A stretch of DNA of 64,000 nucleotides. Origin: Beijerinckia indica subsp. indica ATCC 9039 (lineage in GTDB: Bacteria > Pseudomonadota > Alphaproteobacteria > Rhizobiales > Beijerinckiaceae). The notes below the pieces were generated by a model that worked only from the letters and a program-made list of their open reading frames with translations, did not search any database and was not told where the DNA came from. This document shows positions 38,168 to 47,990 of this stretch, one piece after another (the stretch's first letter is position 1; the number at the start of each line of letters is the position of its first letter). The translations under genes were made by a program, and so were the position numbers. The DNA lies in assembly GCF_000019845.1 (NCBI RefSeq), contig NC_010581.1:2733501-2797500 (forward strand), read 5' to 3'.

Positions 38168-38247
38168 AAAAATCCCCGGCAAAAATGAACTGACCCCACA
38201 AAGTTGGACACCAACCTTCGGGGGTCAGTTCAAAGCCGGGGATTTTT
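38168..38247 (-). terminator. Terminator with nested IS-like palindrome
   Basis: Outer arms AAAAATCCCCGGC (38168-38180) and GCCGGGGATTTTT (38235-38247) form a strong terminator stem downstream of the glucoamylase gene. Between them are inner arms TGAACTGACCCC (38186-38197) and GGGGTCAGTTCA (38221-38232). The inner element contains AAAGTTGGACACC, reminiscent of the ends of IS3-family elements. It may be a miniature inverted-repeat element inserted in the terminator. Confidence 0.7.
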
Positions 38248-38248
38248 C

Positions 38249-39748
38249 TTACCGTTGTCCGTCGAGCCATCCGCCGCTGAACCCCGCGCGCGTCAGGCCG
38301 ACGCGGATATAGGGATTCTTCTTCATCGTGTTCCAAACGAACCCGCTGCGCCAGTTTTCGATCATTAAGAGGATCGGTCCCTGATCAATGCCGAACTGCG
38401 CCGTATCCGCCCAGTAGGATATTTGTTGAGGCGACGCCGTATCAGAGGAGTCTTCGTTGGTGGGGAAACTCGGGTTGAAAGCATCGACAAAACCGTAGCG
38501 ATTATAGATCCGCGCGCCATAGCGGTTTTTCATTTCCTCGAGCGCCGGAAGCGCGATCTCCGGAGCAAAGGCAATCGACCCTCCCGCCGCTGTCGGAGCA
38601 ATCGTCCCATCATCAGTGATATAGTCCTGGCCCGCGCCCCGCGCCTTATAGCCTTCGAAGCTGCGGACTTGGCCATCGACAGTCTTCGTCACGGCACCGG
38701 GTCCATTGCAGGCGGTCAAACCCCATATGTTCTCGCCATAATCACGCCAGCCGCCAGGATTGACTTTGGCATAGGCGCGCTGGGCATAGGTGGCACGACG
38801 GCTGTTCTCAAAATAATCGAAGCCCCGGCTCTGATTCCACTGGTCGCGGATACCACGGAAATCGACCCAGGAATGGCTATATTGGTGCCCGAACAAGGGA
38901 GCGAAATTGACCAGCGTCTCGCCTTGGAACGTCCCCCATTGCCGGTCGTAAGTCCCCGTCAAGGATTGCCATGTGCTCGCCGCAATCGGATGTGTGGGAG
39001 AAGCGATCGCCAGGAGATAGATCAGCATTCCCTCATTATACCCATCCCAGTCGTAGGGCAGAAAATGGCCATCGGGTGTCCATCCCATGCTGAGGAATGG
39101 CCTATGCGCCTGCATCCATGTCCAATCGACCCGGCGGTATAATGTATCAGCGAGGGACCTGATCTCCCGCTCGGGGGGCGTATCGTGGTCATAATAGGAC
39201 TGCGCAAAGAGCACGCCACCCAGAAGCAACGTGGTGTCCACGCTAGACGCCTCGGAGCCATGGTCGAAGCGCTCGCCGCTCTGGCGATCGAGAAAATGGT
39301 AATAGAAGCCGTGCACGCCGGTTGCCCCGTCCGGGGCATCGCTTTGCGGCGCATTCTCGAGAAACCGCAGCGTTGCGAGCGTGCGCTCCACCGCCTGATC
39401 CCGCGAAATATAGCCGCGTTCAACACCGATCCCATAGGCGGTCAGGCCAAAGCCCACGGCAGCGATACTCGTAAACGTATCGTTTGACGGGTAATGATCC
39501 GGGATCAGGCCATTGTCCGGGTTCGCCGCGTCCCAGAACCAGTTGAATGTCCGATGTTCCAAATCCTCGACAAACGGCCGTTCCTGCTGCACTGCGCTAA
39601 CGGCATAGGGATTGGCCTTGGTTACGCTGGATTGTCCCGGCACCATGCCGGCCAGCAAAAGAAGCACGGCGGCCCATTGACACCGGCGCCGAGACGAATT
39701 CCGGGATAGGCCGGTCAGCGCGCCGTGCGCGCGAAACCTGCTTTTCAT
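38249..39748 (-). CDS. Secreted glucoamylase-family protein (glycoamylase-like)
   Basis: An exported enzyme of the bacterial glycoamylase-like (COG5368 / PF10091) family. The N-terminus has a positively charged start followed by CQWAAVLLLLAGMVPGQSSV (signal peptide). The catalytic-type region includes WDAANPDNGLIPDHYPSNDT and DWDGYNEGMLIYLLAIASPT. GENIWGLTACNGP and TDDGTIAPTAAGGSIAFAPE are family features of the alpha-barrel core. The reading frame is open to 39763; I chose 39748 (MKSRFRAHG). Substrates in this family are often beta-glucans. Not part of an obvious operon. Confidence 0.75.
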   Translation of the reverse strand: MKSRFRAHGALTGLSRNSSRRRCQWAAVLLLLAGMVPGQSSVTKANPYAVSAVQQERPFVEDLEHRTFNWFWDAANPDNGLIPDHYPSNDTFTSIAAVGFGLTAYGIGVERGYISRDQAVERTLATLRFLENAPQSDAPDGATGVHGFYYHFLDRQSGERFDHGSEASSVDTTLLLGGVLFAQSYYDHDTPPEREIRSLADTLYRRVDWTWMQAHRPFLSMGWTPDGHFLPYDWDGYNEGMLIYLLAIASPTHPIAASTWQSLTGTYDRQWGTFQGETLVNFAPLFGHQYSHSWVDFRGIRDQWNQSRGFDYFENSRRATYAQRAYAKVNPGGWRDYGENIWGLTACNGPGAVTKTVDGQVRSFEGYKARGAGQDYITDDGTIAPTAAGGSIAFAPEIALPALEEMKNRYGARIYNRYGFVDAFNPSFPTNEDSSDTASPQQISYWADTAQFGIDQGPILLMIENWRSGFVWNTMKKNPYIRVGLTRAGFSGGWLDGQR

Positions 39749-40286
39749 ACCAGCAATCATCAAACCCCATCACAATTGCGTCATCATGTTGAGTGCATTA
39801 GGACTTTGCCTGAAGACTATGACCATGATGGGGACAAATTCGGTAGGATCCTATGGTTTTATCACCACAAAGTTGTGATGAACGAGATGATGGTGTGGCG
39901 AATGAGACGACTTGGCCTTGACAGGAATAGGCTTGTCGGGAATGGGCTATCGCATTACAAATAATGGGATAAGATCGGTCTTGTGATTCCTGCCATTCCG
40001 GCAATGCCTTTGGACCGATGTAATTTCTTCACAATCGGTCCCTAAAATTTCCCTTGGCTATCGTTGCTCCTCTCTTCGCCCATTGCTCTCCCCTCAACGG
40101 GCCTGGACACGCCAGCCGAAACCCATGCGCCGCGAGAATTTCTTGAGACTTGAAGGCCGCATGATCCTTAGGTTTGGCCGATGATCATCATTTGAATCAT
40201 CGATTAGACCTATCTCGATTCCTTACCTATGTTCCCTGCCTGTGCAACCCAGCAGCGATGATCGCTGCCTCATGAGGAAACAAACC
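39749..40286. other. Intergenic region upstream of ahpC
   Basis: About 540 bases between the glucoamylase gene (minus) and ahpC (plus). It must hold divergent promoters. I could fit a weak -35 TTAGAC near 40204 and -10 TATGTT near 40228. No gene is supported. An OxyR site is expected but I cannot define it. Confidence 0.35.
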
Positions 40287-40841
40287 ATGGCCGCCATTGG
40301 TGAAAAGGTTCCCGCGTTCAGCGTCGTCGGCGTCAAGCCCGGCTTCGAAAAGCACGAAGAAAACGGCGTCAGCGCCTTCGAGGAACTGACCGAGGCTAGC
40401 TTCCCCGGCAAGTGGAAGGTCATTTTCTTCTATCCGAAGGATTTCACCTTCGTCTGCCCGACCGAGATCGCTGAATTCGCTCGTCTCCACAAGGAATTCG
40501 AGGATCGCGGCGCTGTCGTGCTCGGTGGTTCGACCGATAATGAGTTCGTCAAGCTCGCTTGGCGCCGTGACCACAAGGATCTCGCCAAGCTGCCGATCTG
40601 GTCCTTCGCCGATACCAATGGCTCGCTGACCGATGGCCTCGGCGTGCGTTCCCCGGCGGGTGTCGCCTATCGCTATACGTTCATTGTCGATCCCGACAAT
40701 GTCATCCAGCATATCTATGCCAACAACCTCAATGTCGGCCGCGCTCCCAAGGATACGCTCCGCGTTCTCGATGCGCTGCAGACGGACGAACTCTGCCCCT
40801 GCAACCGCGAAGTCGGTGGCGATACCCTCAAGGTCGCCTAA
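40287..40841 (+). CDS. ahpC: Peroxiredoxin AhpC
   Basis: A thiol peroxidase reducing peroxides; 184 residues. The peroxidatic cysteine is C57 in YPKDFTFVCPTEIAEFARLH. The C-terminal part ends ELCPCNREVGGDTLKVA, with two further cysteines. This three-cysteine arrangement resembles the AhpD-dependent AhpC of mycobacteria. The start at 40287 (MAAIGEKVP) has GAGGAAA about 8 bases upstream; the frame is open to 40242. ahpD follows 126 bases downstream. Confidence 0.95.
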   Translation: MAAIGEKVPAFSVVGVKPGFEKHEENGVSAFEELTEASFPGKWKVIFFYPKDFTFVCPTEIAEFARLHKEFEDRGAVVLGGSTDNEFVKLAWRRDHKDLAKLPIWSFADTNGSLTDGLGVRSPAGVAYRYTFIVDPDNVIQHIYANNLNVGRAPKDTLRVLDALQTDELCPCNREVGGDTLKVA

Positions 40842-40854
40842 TTTCACCTGAGTA

Positions 40855-40889
40855 TTTGTCGATCAGACGAAATCAATCTGATCGACAAA
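40855..40889 (+). promoter_or_regulatory. Perfect hairpin between ahpC and ahpD
   Basis: Arms TTTGTCGATCAGA and TCTGATCGACAAA (13 bp) with a 9-base loop lie 13 bases beyond the ahpC stop. No U tract follows. It may stabilise the ahpC transcript or reduce read-through into ahpD. Confidence 0.55.
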
Positions 40890-40912
40890 CCGCATACACA
40901 AACATTTTGAAG

Positions 40913-40949
40913 CTGGAGCGATTTCTCGTTCGCTCGAAAAGCGCTCCAG
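40913..40949 (+). repeat. REP-like palindrome between ahpC and ahpD
   Basis: Arms CTGGAGCG and CGCTCCAG flank a loop of about 21 bases. It resembles dispersed palindromic repeats of Rhizobiales. It lies just upstream of the ahpD ribosome binding region. Confidence 0.45.
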
Positions 40950-40967
40950 ATCGCGTGAGGTCCTTAA

Positions 40968-41510
40968 ATGTCGATCGATAGCCTGAAAGACAAATTGCCG
41001 GATTTCGCCAAGGATGTTCGGCTCAATCTCTCCAACATCGCCAATGACGATACGTTGGGGGAGCAGACCAAATATGGCTTAATGCTGGCCTGTGCCGTCG
41101 CCACCCGCAATGCGGAGGTCCTGAAGGCTTTCGACCAGGAATGCACGCCGCATCTGGCACCCGCTGCGCGGGACGCGGCGCTCGCCGCCGCCACGATCAT
41201 GGCGATGAACAATGTCTATTACCGCTTTGTCCATCTCGCCTCGAACAAAGCTTATGGCACGTTGCCCGCCAAGCTGCGGATGAATATCATCGGCAACCCC
41301 GGTGTGCCCAAGACCGATTTCGAGCTCTGGTCGCTTGCCGTCTCAGCCATCAACGGCTGTGGCATGTGCATCGACTCGCACGAGAAAGTTCTGCTCAACG
41401 CAGACACGACCCAGGACACGATTCAGACTGCGGTGCGCTTTGCCGCGATCATCCAATCCACGGCCGTCGCGCTTGAAGCAGCGAGCCTGCCGGTGTCTGC
41501 CGCCAGCTAA
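40968..41510 (+). CDS. ahpD: Alkyl hydroperoxide reductase-associated protein AhpD
   Basis: A small disulfide reductase of the carboxymuconolactone decarboxylase-like AhpD family that recycles AhpC. The catalytic pair is C131 and C134 with H138 in [10 protein letters not shown]. The 180 residues are all-helical ([35 protein letters not shown]). It starts at 40968 and probably shares a transcript with ahpC. The gene ends facing oxyR with a terminator between. Confidence 0.95.
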   Translation: MSIDSLKDKLPDFAKDVRLNLSNIANDDTLGEQTKYGLMLACAVATRNAEVLKAFDQECTPHLAPAARDAALAAATIMAMNNVYYRFVHLASNKAYGTLPAKLRMNIIGNPGVPKTDFELWSLAVSAINGCGMCIDSHEKVLLNADTTQDTIQTAVRFAAIIQSTAVALEAASLPVSAAS

Positions 41511-41537
41511 TTCCTGAAGCATATTGTCTGTAGAGAG

Positions 41538-41575
41538 AAAAAGCGCGGCGATTTCATTCGCCGCGCTTTTCTTTT
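41538..41575. terminator. Bidirectional terminator between ahpD and oxyR
   Basis: AAAAGCGCGGCGA and TCGCCGCGCTTTT are complementary arms with a short loop and flanking A/T runs, placed between convergent genes. Confidence 0.9.
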
Positions 41576-41583
41576 GGTTCGGT

Positions 41584-42498
41584 TCACGCTGATAATTGCG
41601 GGATTTCGGGCGGCAAGCTCGTCTTGATCAGCTTGGCCAGAGCATCGATCGCCTTGCGGCGGGGATTGCTTGAACGCGAGACGAGCCGTACACTACGCGC
41701 TGTATGCGGTCCGGTCAAAGGCTTGGCGATGAGTGAATGCGGCAGGCTGTGTTTATCAAGCAAAGCCAAGGCCGGCATCAAGGTAATCCCATAGCCAGCC
41801 GCCGCCATATGCAGGAGGGTCGGCAGGCTCGTCGCCCGCATATCGGCGAGGGAATCATCAGGCTGCGCCTGACGGCACAATTCGATCGCCTGATCACGCA
41901 GACAATGGCCATCAGCGAGGAGCAAGAGGGATTGCGGATCAATCTCACCTGCTGCCACAGATTCACGCTCCGCCAAAGCATGATCACGCGGGACGATCAG
42001 AAAGAAGGGTTCCTCGAACAAAAGTTCGGAGGTCAACACCGGCTTTTCCGGATCGGAGGCGATAATAGCCGCGTCGAGCTTGCCGGATAGGACCGGCTCG
42101 ATCAGCCGATCCGTAAAATCCTCGACAAGCATCAAGGGCGTGGCTGGCAATTGCCGGCGCGCACGCGGCAAAACGAACGGCATAAGATAGGGACCAAGAG
42201 TCGGAATGACACCTAGCCGCAAGGCGCCCGCCATCGGATCGCGGCTTGCCCGCGCACAACGCAGAAGATCCTCGGAGGCCGCGACCGCGCGCCGGGCATG
42301 GACCAGGATTTCCTCGCCCGCCGCTGTCGTGCAAACGCTTTTGCCGACGCGTTCGAAAATGCGGACGCCGAGTTCGTCTTCCAGTTTCAGGATCTGCCCG
42401 CTCAACGTCGGCTGGCTAATATGGCAGGCCTGGGCGGCGCGGCCGAAATGACCGAAATTGGCGACGGCAATAATATATTGGAGATCGCGAAGGTTCAT
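41584..42498 (-). CDS. oxyR: LysR-type peroxide sensor OxyR
   Basis: A LysR-type activator of peroxide-defence genes. The N-terminal HTH is MNLRDLQYIIAVANFGHFGR followed by AAQACHISQPTLSGQILKLE. The redox cysteines lie in LADGHCLRDQAIELCRQAQ, matching the OxyR pattern GHCLRDQ-x-C. The start is at 42498 (304 residues); the frame is open to 42603. It faces ahpCD, its expected target. Confidence 0.92.
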   Translation of the reverse strand: MNLRDLQYIIAVANFGHFGRAAQACHISQPTLSGQILKLEDELGVRIFERVGKSVCTTAAGEEILVHARRAVAASEDLLRCARASRDPMAGALRLGVIPTLGPYLMPFVLPRARRQLPATPLMLVEDFTDRLIEPVLSGKLDAAIIASDPEKPVLTSELLFEEPFFLIVPRDHALAERESVAAGEIDPQSLLLLADGHCLRDQAIELCRQAQPDDSLADMRATSLPTLLHMAAAGYGITLMPALALLDKHSLPHSLIAKPLTGPHTARSVRLVSRSSNPRRKAIDALAKLIKTSLPPEIPQLSA

Positions 42499-42666
42499 GA
42501 AATAGAGATAGTCTATGATTTCTCGATAAACAATCGGTAAAGCCAATTTATATATTTTCCAGGATGTCCATAAATTTAAGCGCTGTCTCCGCCTTGCCCA
42601 CAAAAATCTCTCTGTCTATAAGCGGACAGATGTCCGCCCTTTGTGGACAGGAGGATGAACGGCTCC

Positions 42667-43089
42667 ATGGCGATCGAACGTACTTTTTCTATTCTGAAGC
42701 CCGATGTCACGCGGCGTAATCTGACCGGCGCGGTCAATGCCTTGATCGAAAAGGCGGGGCTCCGCATCATCGCTCAGAAGCGGGTGCTCATCACCAAAGC
42801 CCAGGCTGAGACCTTCTATGCCGTTCATAGCGCACGGCCCTTCTTCGGCGAACTCGTCGAGTCGATGATTTCCGGCCCGGTCGTCGTGCAGGTTCTCGAA
42901 GGCGAAGACGCGATCAAGAAATATCGCGAAGTGCTCGGCGCAACGGATCCGGCCAAGGCCGACGCCGGCACGATCCGCAAGGAATTCGCCCTTTCGGTCG
43001 GCGAAAATTCCGCGCATGGCTCGGATGCCCCGGAAACCGCCGCGGTTGAAATCGCGCAATGGTTCGCCGGCAACGAATTGGTCGGCTAA
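42667..43089 (+). CDS. ndk: Nucleoside diphosphate kinase (Ndk)
   Basis: Transfers the gamma-phosphate between nucleoside tri- and diphosphates. The catalytic histidine is in [12 protein letters not shown]. The N-terminus [19 protein letters not shown] is standard, and 140 residues is the family length. An AGGAGG lies 12 bases before the start at 42667; a closer ATG at 42655 gives a 4-residue extension. Confidence 0.98.
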   Translation: MAIERTFSILKPDVTRRNLTGAVNALIEKAGLRIIAQKRVLITKAQAETFYAVHSARPFFGELVESMISGPVVVQVLEGEDAIKKYREVLGATDPAKADAGTIRKEFALSVGENSAHGSDAPETAAVEIAQWFAGNELVG

Positions 43090-43108
43090 GGAAAGCAGGT
43101 CATCCTTT

Positions 43109-43915
43109 ATGGCCATCAGGATCATCGAGGATGTCACTGACATTTTGCGGGAGGCGGCCGCCGAGGCAATCCTGCCGCGTTTTCGTCGATTGTCGGAAAA
43201 GGACATCGAAGAGAAAGCGCCGGGTGATCTCGTCACAGCCGCCGACCGGCATGCCGAAACGTATATTACGGAGCGTTTGCGCAAGCTCGATCCCCAAGCC
43301 CGGATCGTCGGAGAAGAAGCTTGCGCGGCGGCTCCTTCGCTCGCGACAGGGCTCGATCAAGGGACGATTTTCGTCCTCGACCCGCTCGACGGAACCGGTA
43401 ATTTCGCCGCCGGGCGGATGCCTTTCGCGATCATGGCCGCGCTTTTGCGCGAAGGCGAGATCATCGCCGCCTGGATACTCGATCCTCTCTCCAATCAACT
43501 CTGCACGGCTGAACAAGGCTCCGGTGCCTTCATTGACGGCCGAAGGTTGAAAGCCACTCCCAGAGAAGCTGGACCTCTGCGCGGTTCCATTTCCACGCGC
43601 TTCATGCCGCCCGACATGCGTGAGGCCCTTGAACCGCGCCTCACCGCCCTGCTCCCTGATCGGCTGGAGCCATTCCTCTGCGCCGGAGCGGAATATCCGG
43701 CCCTGGCAAAAGGCGAGCGCGACTTCGCCACATTCTGGCGGAGCCTGCCCTGGGATCATCTGCCCGGCACTTTGTTTCTGCGAGAAGCCGGCGGGCATGT
43801 CGCACGCTTTGATGGTACTCCCTATCGCGCTGGGCAGGACGGCAAGGGATTGATCGCCGCGCACAGCTTCGAGCTTTGGCAGGAAGCAAGGGGTTTACTG
43901 ATCCCAAATTTCTGA
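43109..43915 (+). CDS. Inositol monophosphatase-family phosphatase
   Basis: A 268-residue member of the inositol monophosphatase/FBPase fold. VGEEACAAAP (Mg-ligand GEE-like), then FVLDPLDGTGNFAAGRMPFA (DPLDGT metal motif) are characteristic. The C-terminal motif is WRSLPWDHLPGTLFLREAGG (WDxxxG-like). Substrate may be inositol phosphate, histidinol phosphate or a sugar bisphosphate; I cannot say. It starts 20 bases after ndk on the same strand. Confidence 0.82.
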   Translation: MAIRIIEDVTDILREAAAEAILPRFRRLSEKDIEEKAPGDLVTAADRHAETYITERLRKLDPQARIVGEEACAAAPSLATGLDQGTIFVLDPLDGTGNFAAGRMPFAIMAALLREGEIIAAWILDPLSNQLCTAEQGSGAFIDGRRLKATPREAGPLRGSISTRFMPPDMREALEPRLTALLPDRLEPFLCAGAEYPALAKGERDFATFWRSLPWDHLPGTLFLREAGGHVARFDGTPYRAGQDGKGLIAAHSFELWQEARGLLIPNF

Positions 43916-43991
43916 ATTACGCTCGCTAGGAGTGACCGCGCCGGTCAGCAGCTGCGTCTGTATTCCCGCGGCTGGTGCACTTTCGACCGAG

Positions 43992-45296
43992 ATGCCTGTG
44001 ATGACAAACGCCGGGCCACAACTCACCACGTCCACGCGACGGCGCCAATGGGTGCTCGTTACGCTGCTGATTGTCGCCGGATGTGTCAATTACATTGATC
44101 GCTCGACACTCGCCATTGCAAACCACGACATTGCCCAGGAGCTTCATCTATCAGTCGGAGAGATGGGGATGTTGCTTTCGGCCTTTGCCTGGACCTATGC
44201 CATTTTTCAATTGCCTGCCGGCGTGCTGACGGACCATGCCGGCCCTCATCGCATGCTGACAATCGGGATGATTGTGTGGTCATTGGCGCAATTACTCAGC
44301 GGGATGATCCAGAACTTTGGTCAACTCCTCATCGCCCGTGCCGGTCTTGGTTTCGGAGAATCGCCGATGTTTACGGCTGGCACACGAGCCTGCGTGAACT
44401 GGTTTCCGATCAAAACACGCGGCGTGCCTCTCGGGCTGTTCAATGCAGCATCCTCGCTCGGGCCAGCGATTGCCCCTCCCCTGCTCACCGGCTTGATGTT
44501 GGCCTATGGCTGGCGCTTCATGTTCATGCTCATGGGTGTCGCCGGATTCGTCGTTGCCGCACTATGGGGACTTTATTACCGCGACCCGGAGCCAGCCGGC
44601 GTATCGAAGGAAGAACGCGCGATCATCAATGCCGGTGTCACAGAGCCGACCAAAACGGCCGCCCCCAGGCTTTGGACCAAACTTTTTCTTATTCCTTCGA
44701 CCTGGGCGCTCATGGGCGGTCTTTTCGGAATTGTCTATGTTTCATGGCTTTATGGCGCCTGGCTGCCCTATTATCTTGAATCCGAACGCCATATCGGCAT
44801 CGCGCACGCGGGTTTGCTTGTCGCTATCCCCCAATTCGCTGGATTTTTCGGCGGTAGCCTTGGTGGCTTTCTCTCGGATTGGCTCATCCGTCTGGGGGTG
44901 GACCCCATTCCCTCACGCAAGCTTTTGGCGATTGGCGGCATTCTGATCGCCGGTCTCTTCACCGCTCTCGTCCCGTTCATCGCCGATACGGCTTTGACAT
45001 TGGCAGCGATATCGGCGGCACTCTTTTTTGTTTATCTGTCAAGCTCATGCAGTTGGGCGCTCGGAGCCTCGCTCACGCCCTCGCATTTTGTGGCAACACT
45101 CGAATCCATCCAAAATATCGGCGGCTCCGTTGGCGGCGCTCTTGCTCCTCTCGTCACCGGATTTGTCGTTGAATATGCACATACATTCACACCGGCTTTC
45201 GCGCTCGCGGCCGGAGCCACGATCTTTTCCGCAGGCAGCTATGCCTTGGTGAGAAAAAACGCCTATGCGATGCTCAGCGAAACATCGTCCGACTAG
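43992..45296 (+). CDS. MFS transporter, ACS-type (anion:cation symporter)
   Basis: A 12-helix major facilitator of the ACS subfamily, typical of sugar acid, phthalate or other organic anion uptake. Conserved parts include [20 protein letters not shown] (loop 2-3 region) and [18 protein letters not shown] segment [17 protein letters not shown]. The frame opens at GTG 43932; I prefer ATG 43992 or 44001. The substrate is unknown. Its stop codon overlaps the convergent ssuB stop by 3-4 bases. Confidence 0.8.
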   Translation: MPVMTNAGPQLTTSTRRRQWVLVTLLIVAGCVNYIDRSTLAIANHDIAQELHLSVGEMGMLLSAFAWTYAIFQLPAGVLTDHAGPHRMLTIGMIVWSLAQLLSGMIQNFGQLLIARAGLGFGESPMFTAGTRACVNWFPIKTRGVPLGLFNAASSLGPAIAPPLLTGLMLAYGWRFMFMLMGVAGFVVAALWGLYYRDPEPAGVSKEERAIINAGVTEPTKTAAPRLWTKLFLIPSTWALMGGLFGIVYVSWLYGAWLPYYLESERHIGIAHAGLLVAIPQFAGFFGGSLGGFLSDWLIRLGVDPIPSRKLLAIGGILIAGLFTALVPFIADTALTLAAISAALFFVYLSSSCSWALGASLTPSHFVATLESIQNIGGSVGGALAPLVTGFVVEYAHTFTPAFALAAGATIFSAGSYALVRKNAYAMLSETSSD

Positions 45297-46126
45297 ATTT
45301 CATATTCCGGCCGATCAAGCTCCTTGCGGAGCAGAAGATCGAGGATCTTTTCTTCCAGCAGAGCGAGATCGACGGAACCGCGCCGGCGTGGGCGCGGCAG
45401 ATCGACATCGAGATCGAGCGTAATCCTGCCGCCTTCAATCATGATGACACGATCGGCGAGTGTCAGGGCTTCCGAGACATCGTGGGTCACGAGAAGAGCG
45501 GTGAATTTGTCGCGCAACCAGATACGCTCCAAAAGACCCTGCATTTCGATGCGGGTCAAAGCATCGAGCGCGCCGAGCGGTTCGTCGAAGGCGAGCAGGC
45601 GCGGTTTGCTAACCAAAGCCCTCGCCAGCGCCACGCGTTGTTTCTGCCCGCCCGACAGAACGGAAGGCCATTCCTGCGCCCGTTCTCCAAGGCCCACAGC
45701 CCGCAGGGCTTCCTGCGCGCTTTGCGTGTTTTCACGCGTCGACGATTGCATGCCAAGGCCGATCTCGACATTGGCGAGCAGCCGCGCCCAGGGCAGCAGG
45801 CGCGGTTCCTGAAACATGACGCGGACGGGGTGATCATTCTTGCGCGGTCCCGCGCCTTCACCGAACCGAATCTCGCCTTCGGAGGGTTCATCGAGTCCCG
45901 CGACGAGACGCAACAAGGTGCTCTTGCCGCAACCGCTGCGGCCAACAACGGCGACGAACTGGCCGGCCGGAATTTTGAGATCGAGCCCGTGTAGAATCTG
46001 CTTTTCGCCAAAAGACTTGCCGAGACCACGGATCGAGAGATCGATGCCGGTTGCCAGCGAGGGCTCGCGGAACAAGCCATCGAAATCCGGCAGGTTTTTG
46101 GGCGTTCTTTCTTGTACGTCGCTCAT
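45293..46126 (-). CDS. ssuB: ABC transporter ATPase, aliphatic sulfonate/taurine/nitrate type
   Basis: The ATP-hydrolysing subunit of an SsuABC-like importer. Walker A is GRSGCGKST. The signature is [15 protein letters not shown]. Walker B is [16 protein letters not shown], and the downstream [16 protein letters not shown] carries the H loop. 277 residues. It ends against the convergent MFS gene and lies 4 bases downstream of the permease gene. Confidence 0.85.
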   Translation of the reverse strand: MSDVQERTPKNLPDFDGLFREPSLATGIDLSIRGLGKSFGEKQILHGLDLKIPAGQFVAVVGRSGCGKSTLLRLVAGLDEPSEGEIRFGEGAGPRKNDHPVRVMFQEPRLLPWARLLANVEIGLGMQSSTRENTQSAQEALRAVGLGERAQEWPSVLSGGQKQRVALARALVSKPRLLAFDEPLGALDALTRIEMQGLLERIWLRDKFTALLVTHDVSEALTLADRVIMIEGGRITLDLDVDLPRPRRRGSVDLALLEEKILDLLLRKELDRPEYEI

Positions 46127-46129
46127 GTC

Positions 46130-46966
46130 TCAGTCCTGGAAAGCCGGATGCCATTGCAGGCAGAGTGTTTCGAGAAAGCGCGCCGTCGAATCCGCGAGCT
46201 TGCCGAGCGCCGCATAGACCAGCACCGAAAAGACCACGACATCGACCTGCATGAATTCGCGCGCCTGCATGGCCATATAGCCAATGCCCGATTGAGCGGC
46301 GATGGTTTCGGCGACGATCAAGGTCAGCCACATGATACCGAGACCGTAGCGCAGACCAACGAGGATCGAGGGCAAGGCTCCCGGCAGGATCACCCGGCGC
46401 AGCAAGGCAAAACTCGAAAGCCCATAGCTGCGACCCATTTCCACAAGCTGCGGATCGACATTGCGGATGCCATGCAAGGTGTTCAAATAGATCGGAAAGA
46501 AGACACCGAGCGCGACCAGGAACAGCTTGGCTTCCTCCTCAATGCCGAACCACAGGATCACCAAGGGGATCAAAGCCAGATGCGGAATATTGCGCAGCAT
46601 CTGGAAGGTTGTATCCGTCAGCCGCTCGGACAATTTCGACAGGCCATTGGCGAAGCCAAAGACAAAACCAATGCCCCCACCGACCACAAGCCCGGCCATG
46701 GCGCGCAGGAAGCTCACCCAGATGTTGGTGAAGAGATCACCGGACAGCGTCAGGCGCCAGCCGGCCTGGGCAACTTCCTTGGGCGAAGGCAGAATATTGA
46801 CCGGGATCAATCCGAGCGAGGAAGCGATCTGCCAGACGAATAAAAGCCCAACCGGGACGACCCAGGCAACCGCATCCGCCTTAACGAAGAGCTTCAAGAT
46901 CCAGGATTTCACCGTAAGACTCGGCAGAGTTTTGCCGGCGGTGAGGGTCAAGGGCGCATCGCTCAT
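46130..46966 (-). CDS. ssuC: ABC transporter permease, SsuC-like
   Basis: A 278-residue binding-protein-dependent permease with six hydrophobic helices, among them GLLFVWQIASSLGLIPVNIL and FLVALGVFFPIYLNTLHGIR. The EAA-type cytoplasmic loop is MGRSYGLSSFALLRRVILPG. It fits the nitrate/taurine/sulfonate class. Located between the ATPase and the binding protein genes. Confidence 0.85.
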   Translation of the reverse strand: MSDAPLTLTAGKTLPSLTVKSWILKLFVKADAVAWVVPVGLLFVWQIASSLGLIPVNILPSPKEVAQAGWRLTLSGDLFTNIWVSFLRAMAGLVVGGGIGFVFGFANGLSKLSERLTDTTFQMLRNIPHLALIPLVILWFGIEEEAKLFLVALGVFFPIYLNTLHGIRNVDPQLVEMGRSYGLSSFALLRRVILPGALPSILVGLRYGLGIMWLTLIVAETIAAQSGIGYMAMQAREFMQVDVVVFSVLVYAALGKLADSTARFLETLCLQWHPAFQD

Positions 46967-47021
46967 GGCATCGAAGGTCCCAAATAGGAGGAGGGGAAGG
47001 TGTGGCGTCAGGCGTTTGGGG

Positions 47022-47990
47022 TCAAGCCCCCGGCGTCCATTTCCAGACGATGTCGCGCACGGAGACAGGTTTAGGCAGGAGCCCCACTTTATAGAAACGA
47101 TCGGCCGCTTTCTGCTGATTCACGATGGTTTCCTCGGAAATCGGAAAAATATCATAATGGGCTCGCTGGTTGGCGAGACGGATCGCCGCAAGATCAATGC
47201 CGTTGGCAGCATGGATCAAGTCGGACAAGGCATCCTGATGAGTCGAGGCCCATTTGATTTCCTCGGCGAGACGATCGTTCAATTGATTGAGAACATCAGG
47301 ATGTTCTTGCGCGAAACGACCATTGGCGAGGAAGAATTGGCTGGGTTCATGGACCTCGGCGCCGCTGGTCAGCAGCCTGACCTTCCCCTGCTGTTGCGCC
47401 AAGGCGGCATAAGGGTCCCAAATCGCCCAGACATCGATATTGCCACGCGAAAAAGCCGCCGCCGCATCGGCGGGAGGAAGATAAACAGGTTTGATATCCT
47501 GATAGGAAATGCCAGCCTTTTCGAGAGCCGCTAGGATCGTGGTATGGGCGCTCGAAGCCTTGGCGAGGCCGATCCTCTTACCTTTGAGATCGGCGAGTGT
47601 CCTAATCGGCGAATCCTCCGGCACGAGGACAGCCTCGAAATAATGTTTGGGGAGGGCCGAGGTGTAAACGAGATTGGCACCGGCCGCTTGGGCAAAGATG
47701 GGCGGCGCATCGCCCGTATAGCCAAAATCGAGATTACCGGTGCCAATCCCCTCGAGAATGGGGGGACCGAAGGCGAATTCCGCCCATTTGATCTCGATGC
47801 CATGGGGATTGAAATAGGCTTCCAACGTTCCCCGTTGCTTGACCGCGACCAGGAGACCCGCCTTCTGATAGCCGATGCGAATTTCCTTGATCGCACTTGA
47901 ACCATTGGCTGCAGCTTTGGCCCCGCGCGCAGGAAGAGACGCCAGCGCCCCGCCAGCGAGAGCAAGGCCAAGAAAATCCCTGCGTCGCAT
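47022..47990 (-). CDS. ssuA: Aliphatic sulfonate-type substrate-binding protein, SsuA-like
   Basis: A periplasmic binding protein with a Tat-type signal (MRRRDFLGLALAGGALASLP, RRDFLG motif, then an ARGAKAA site). The mature part contains EIRIGYQKAGLLVAVKQRGT and DLKGKRIGLAKASSAHTTIL, standard for the SsuA/NMT1-like family. 322 residues. Substrate class (sulfonate, taurine, nitrate) is inferred from gene order A-C-B. No monooxygenase ssuD is near. Confidence 0.82.
   Translation of the reverse strand: MRRRDFLGLALAGGALASLPARGAKAAANGSSAIKEIRIGYQKAGLLVAVKQRGTLEAYFNPHGIEIKWAEFAFGPPILEGIGTGNLDFGYTGDAPPIFAQAAGANLVYTSALPKHYFEAVLVPEDSPIRTLADLKGKRIGLAKASSAHTTILAALEKAGISYQDIKPVYLPPADAAAAFSRGNIDVWAIWDPYAALAQQQGKVRLLTSGAEVHEPSQFFLANGRFAQEHPDVLNQLNDRLAEEIKWASTHQDALSDLIHAANGIDLAAIRLANQRAHYDIFPISEETIVNQQKAADRFYKVGLLPKPVSVRDIVWKWTPGA

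Noticed and set aside
45293..45296. Overlapping convergent stops of the MFS and ssuB genes
   Set aside because: Convergent overlap of a few bases is common in compact genomes and carries no clear functional meaning.
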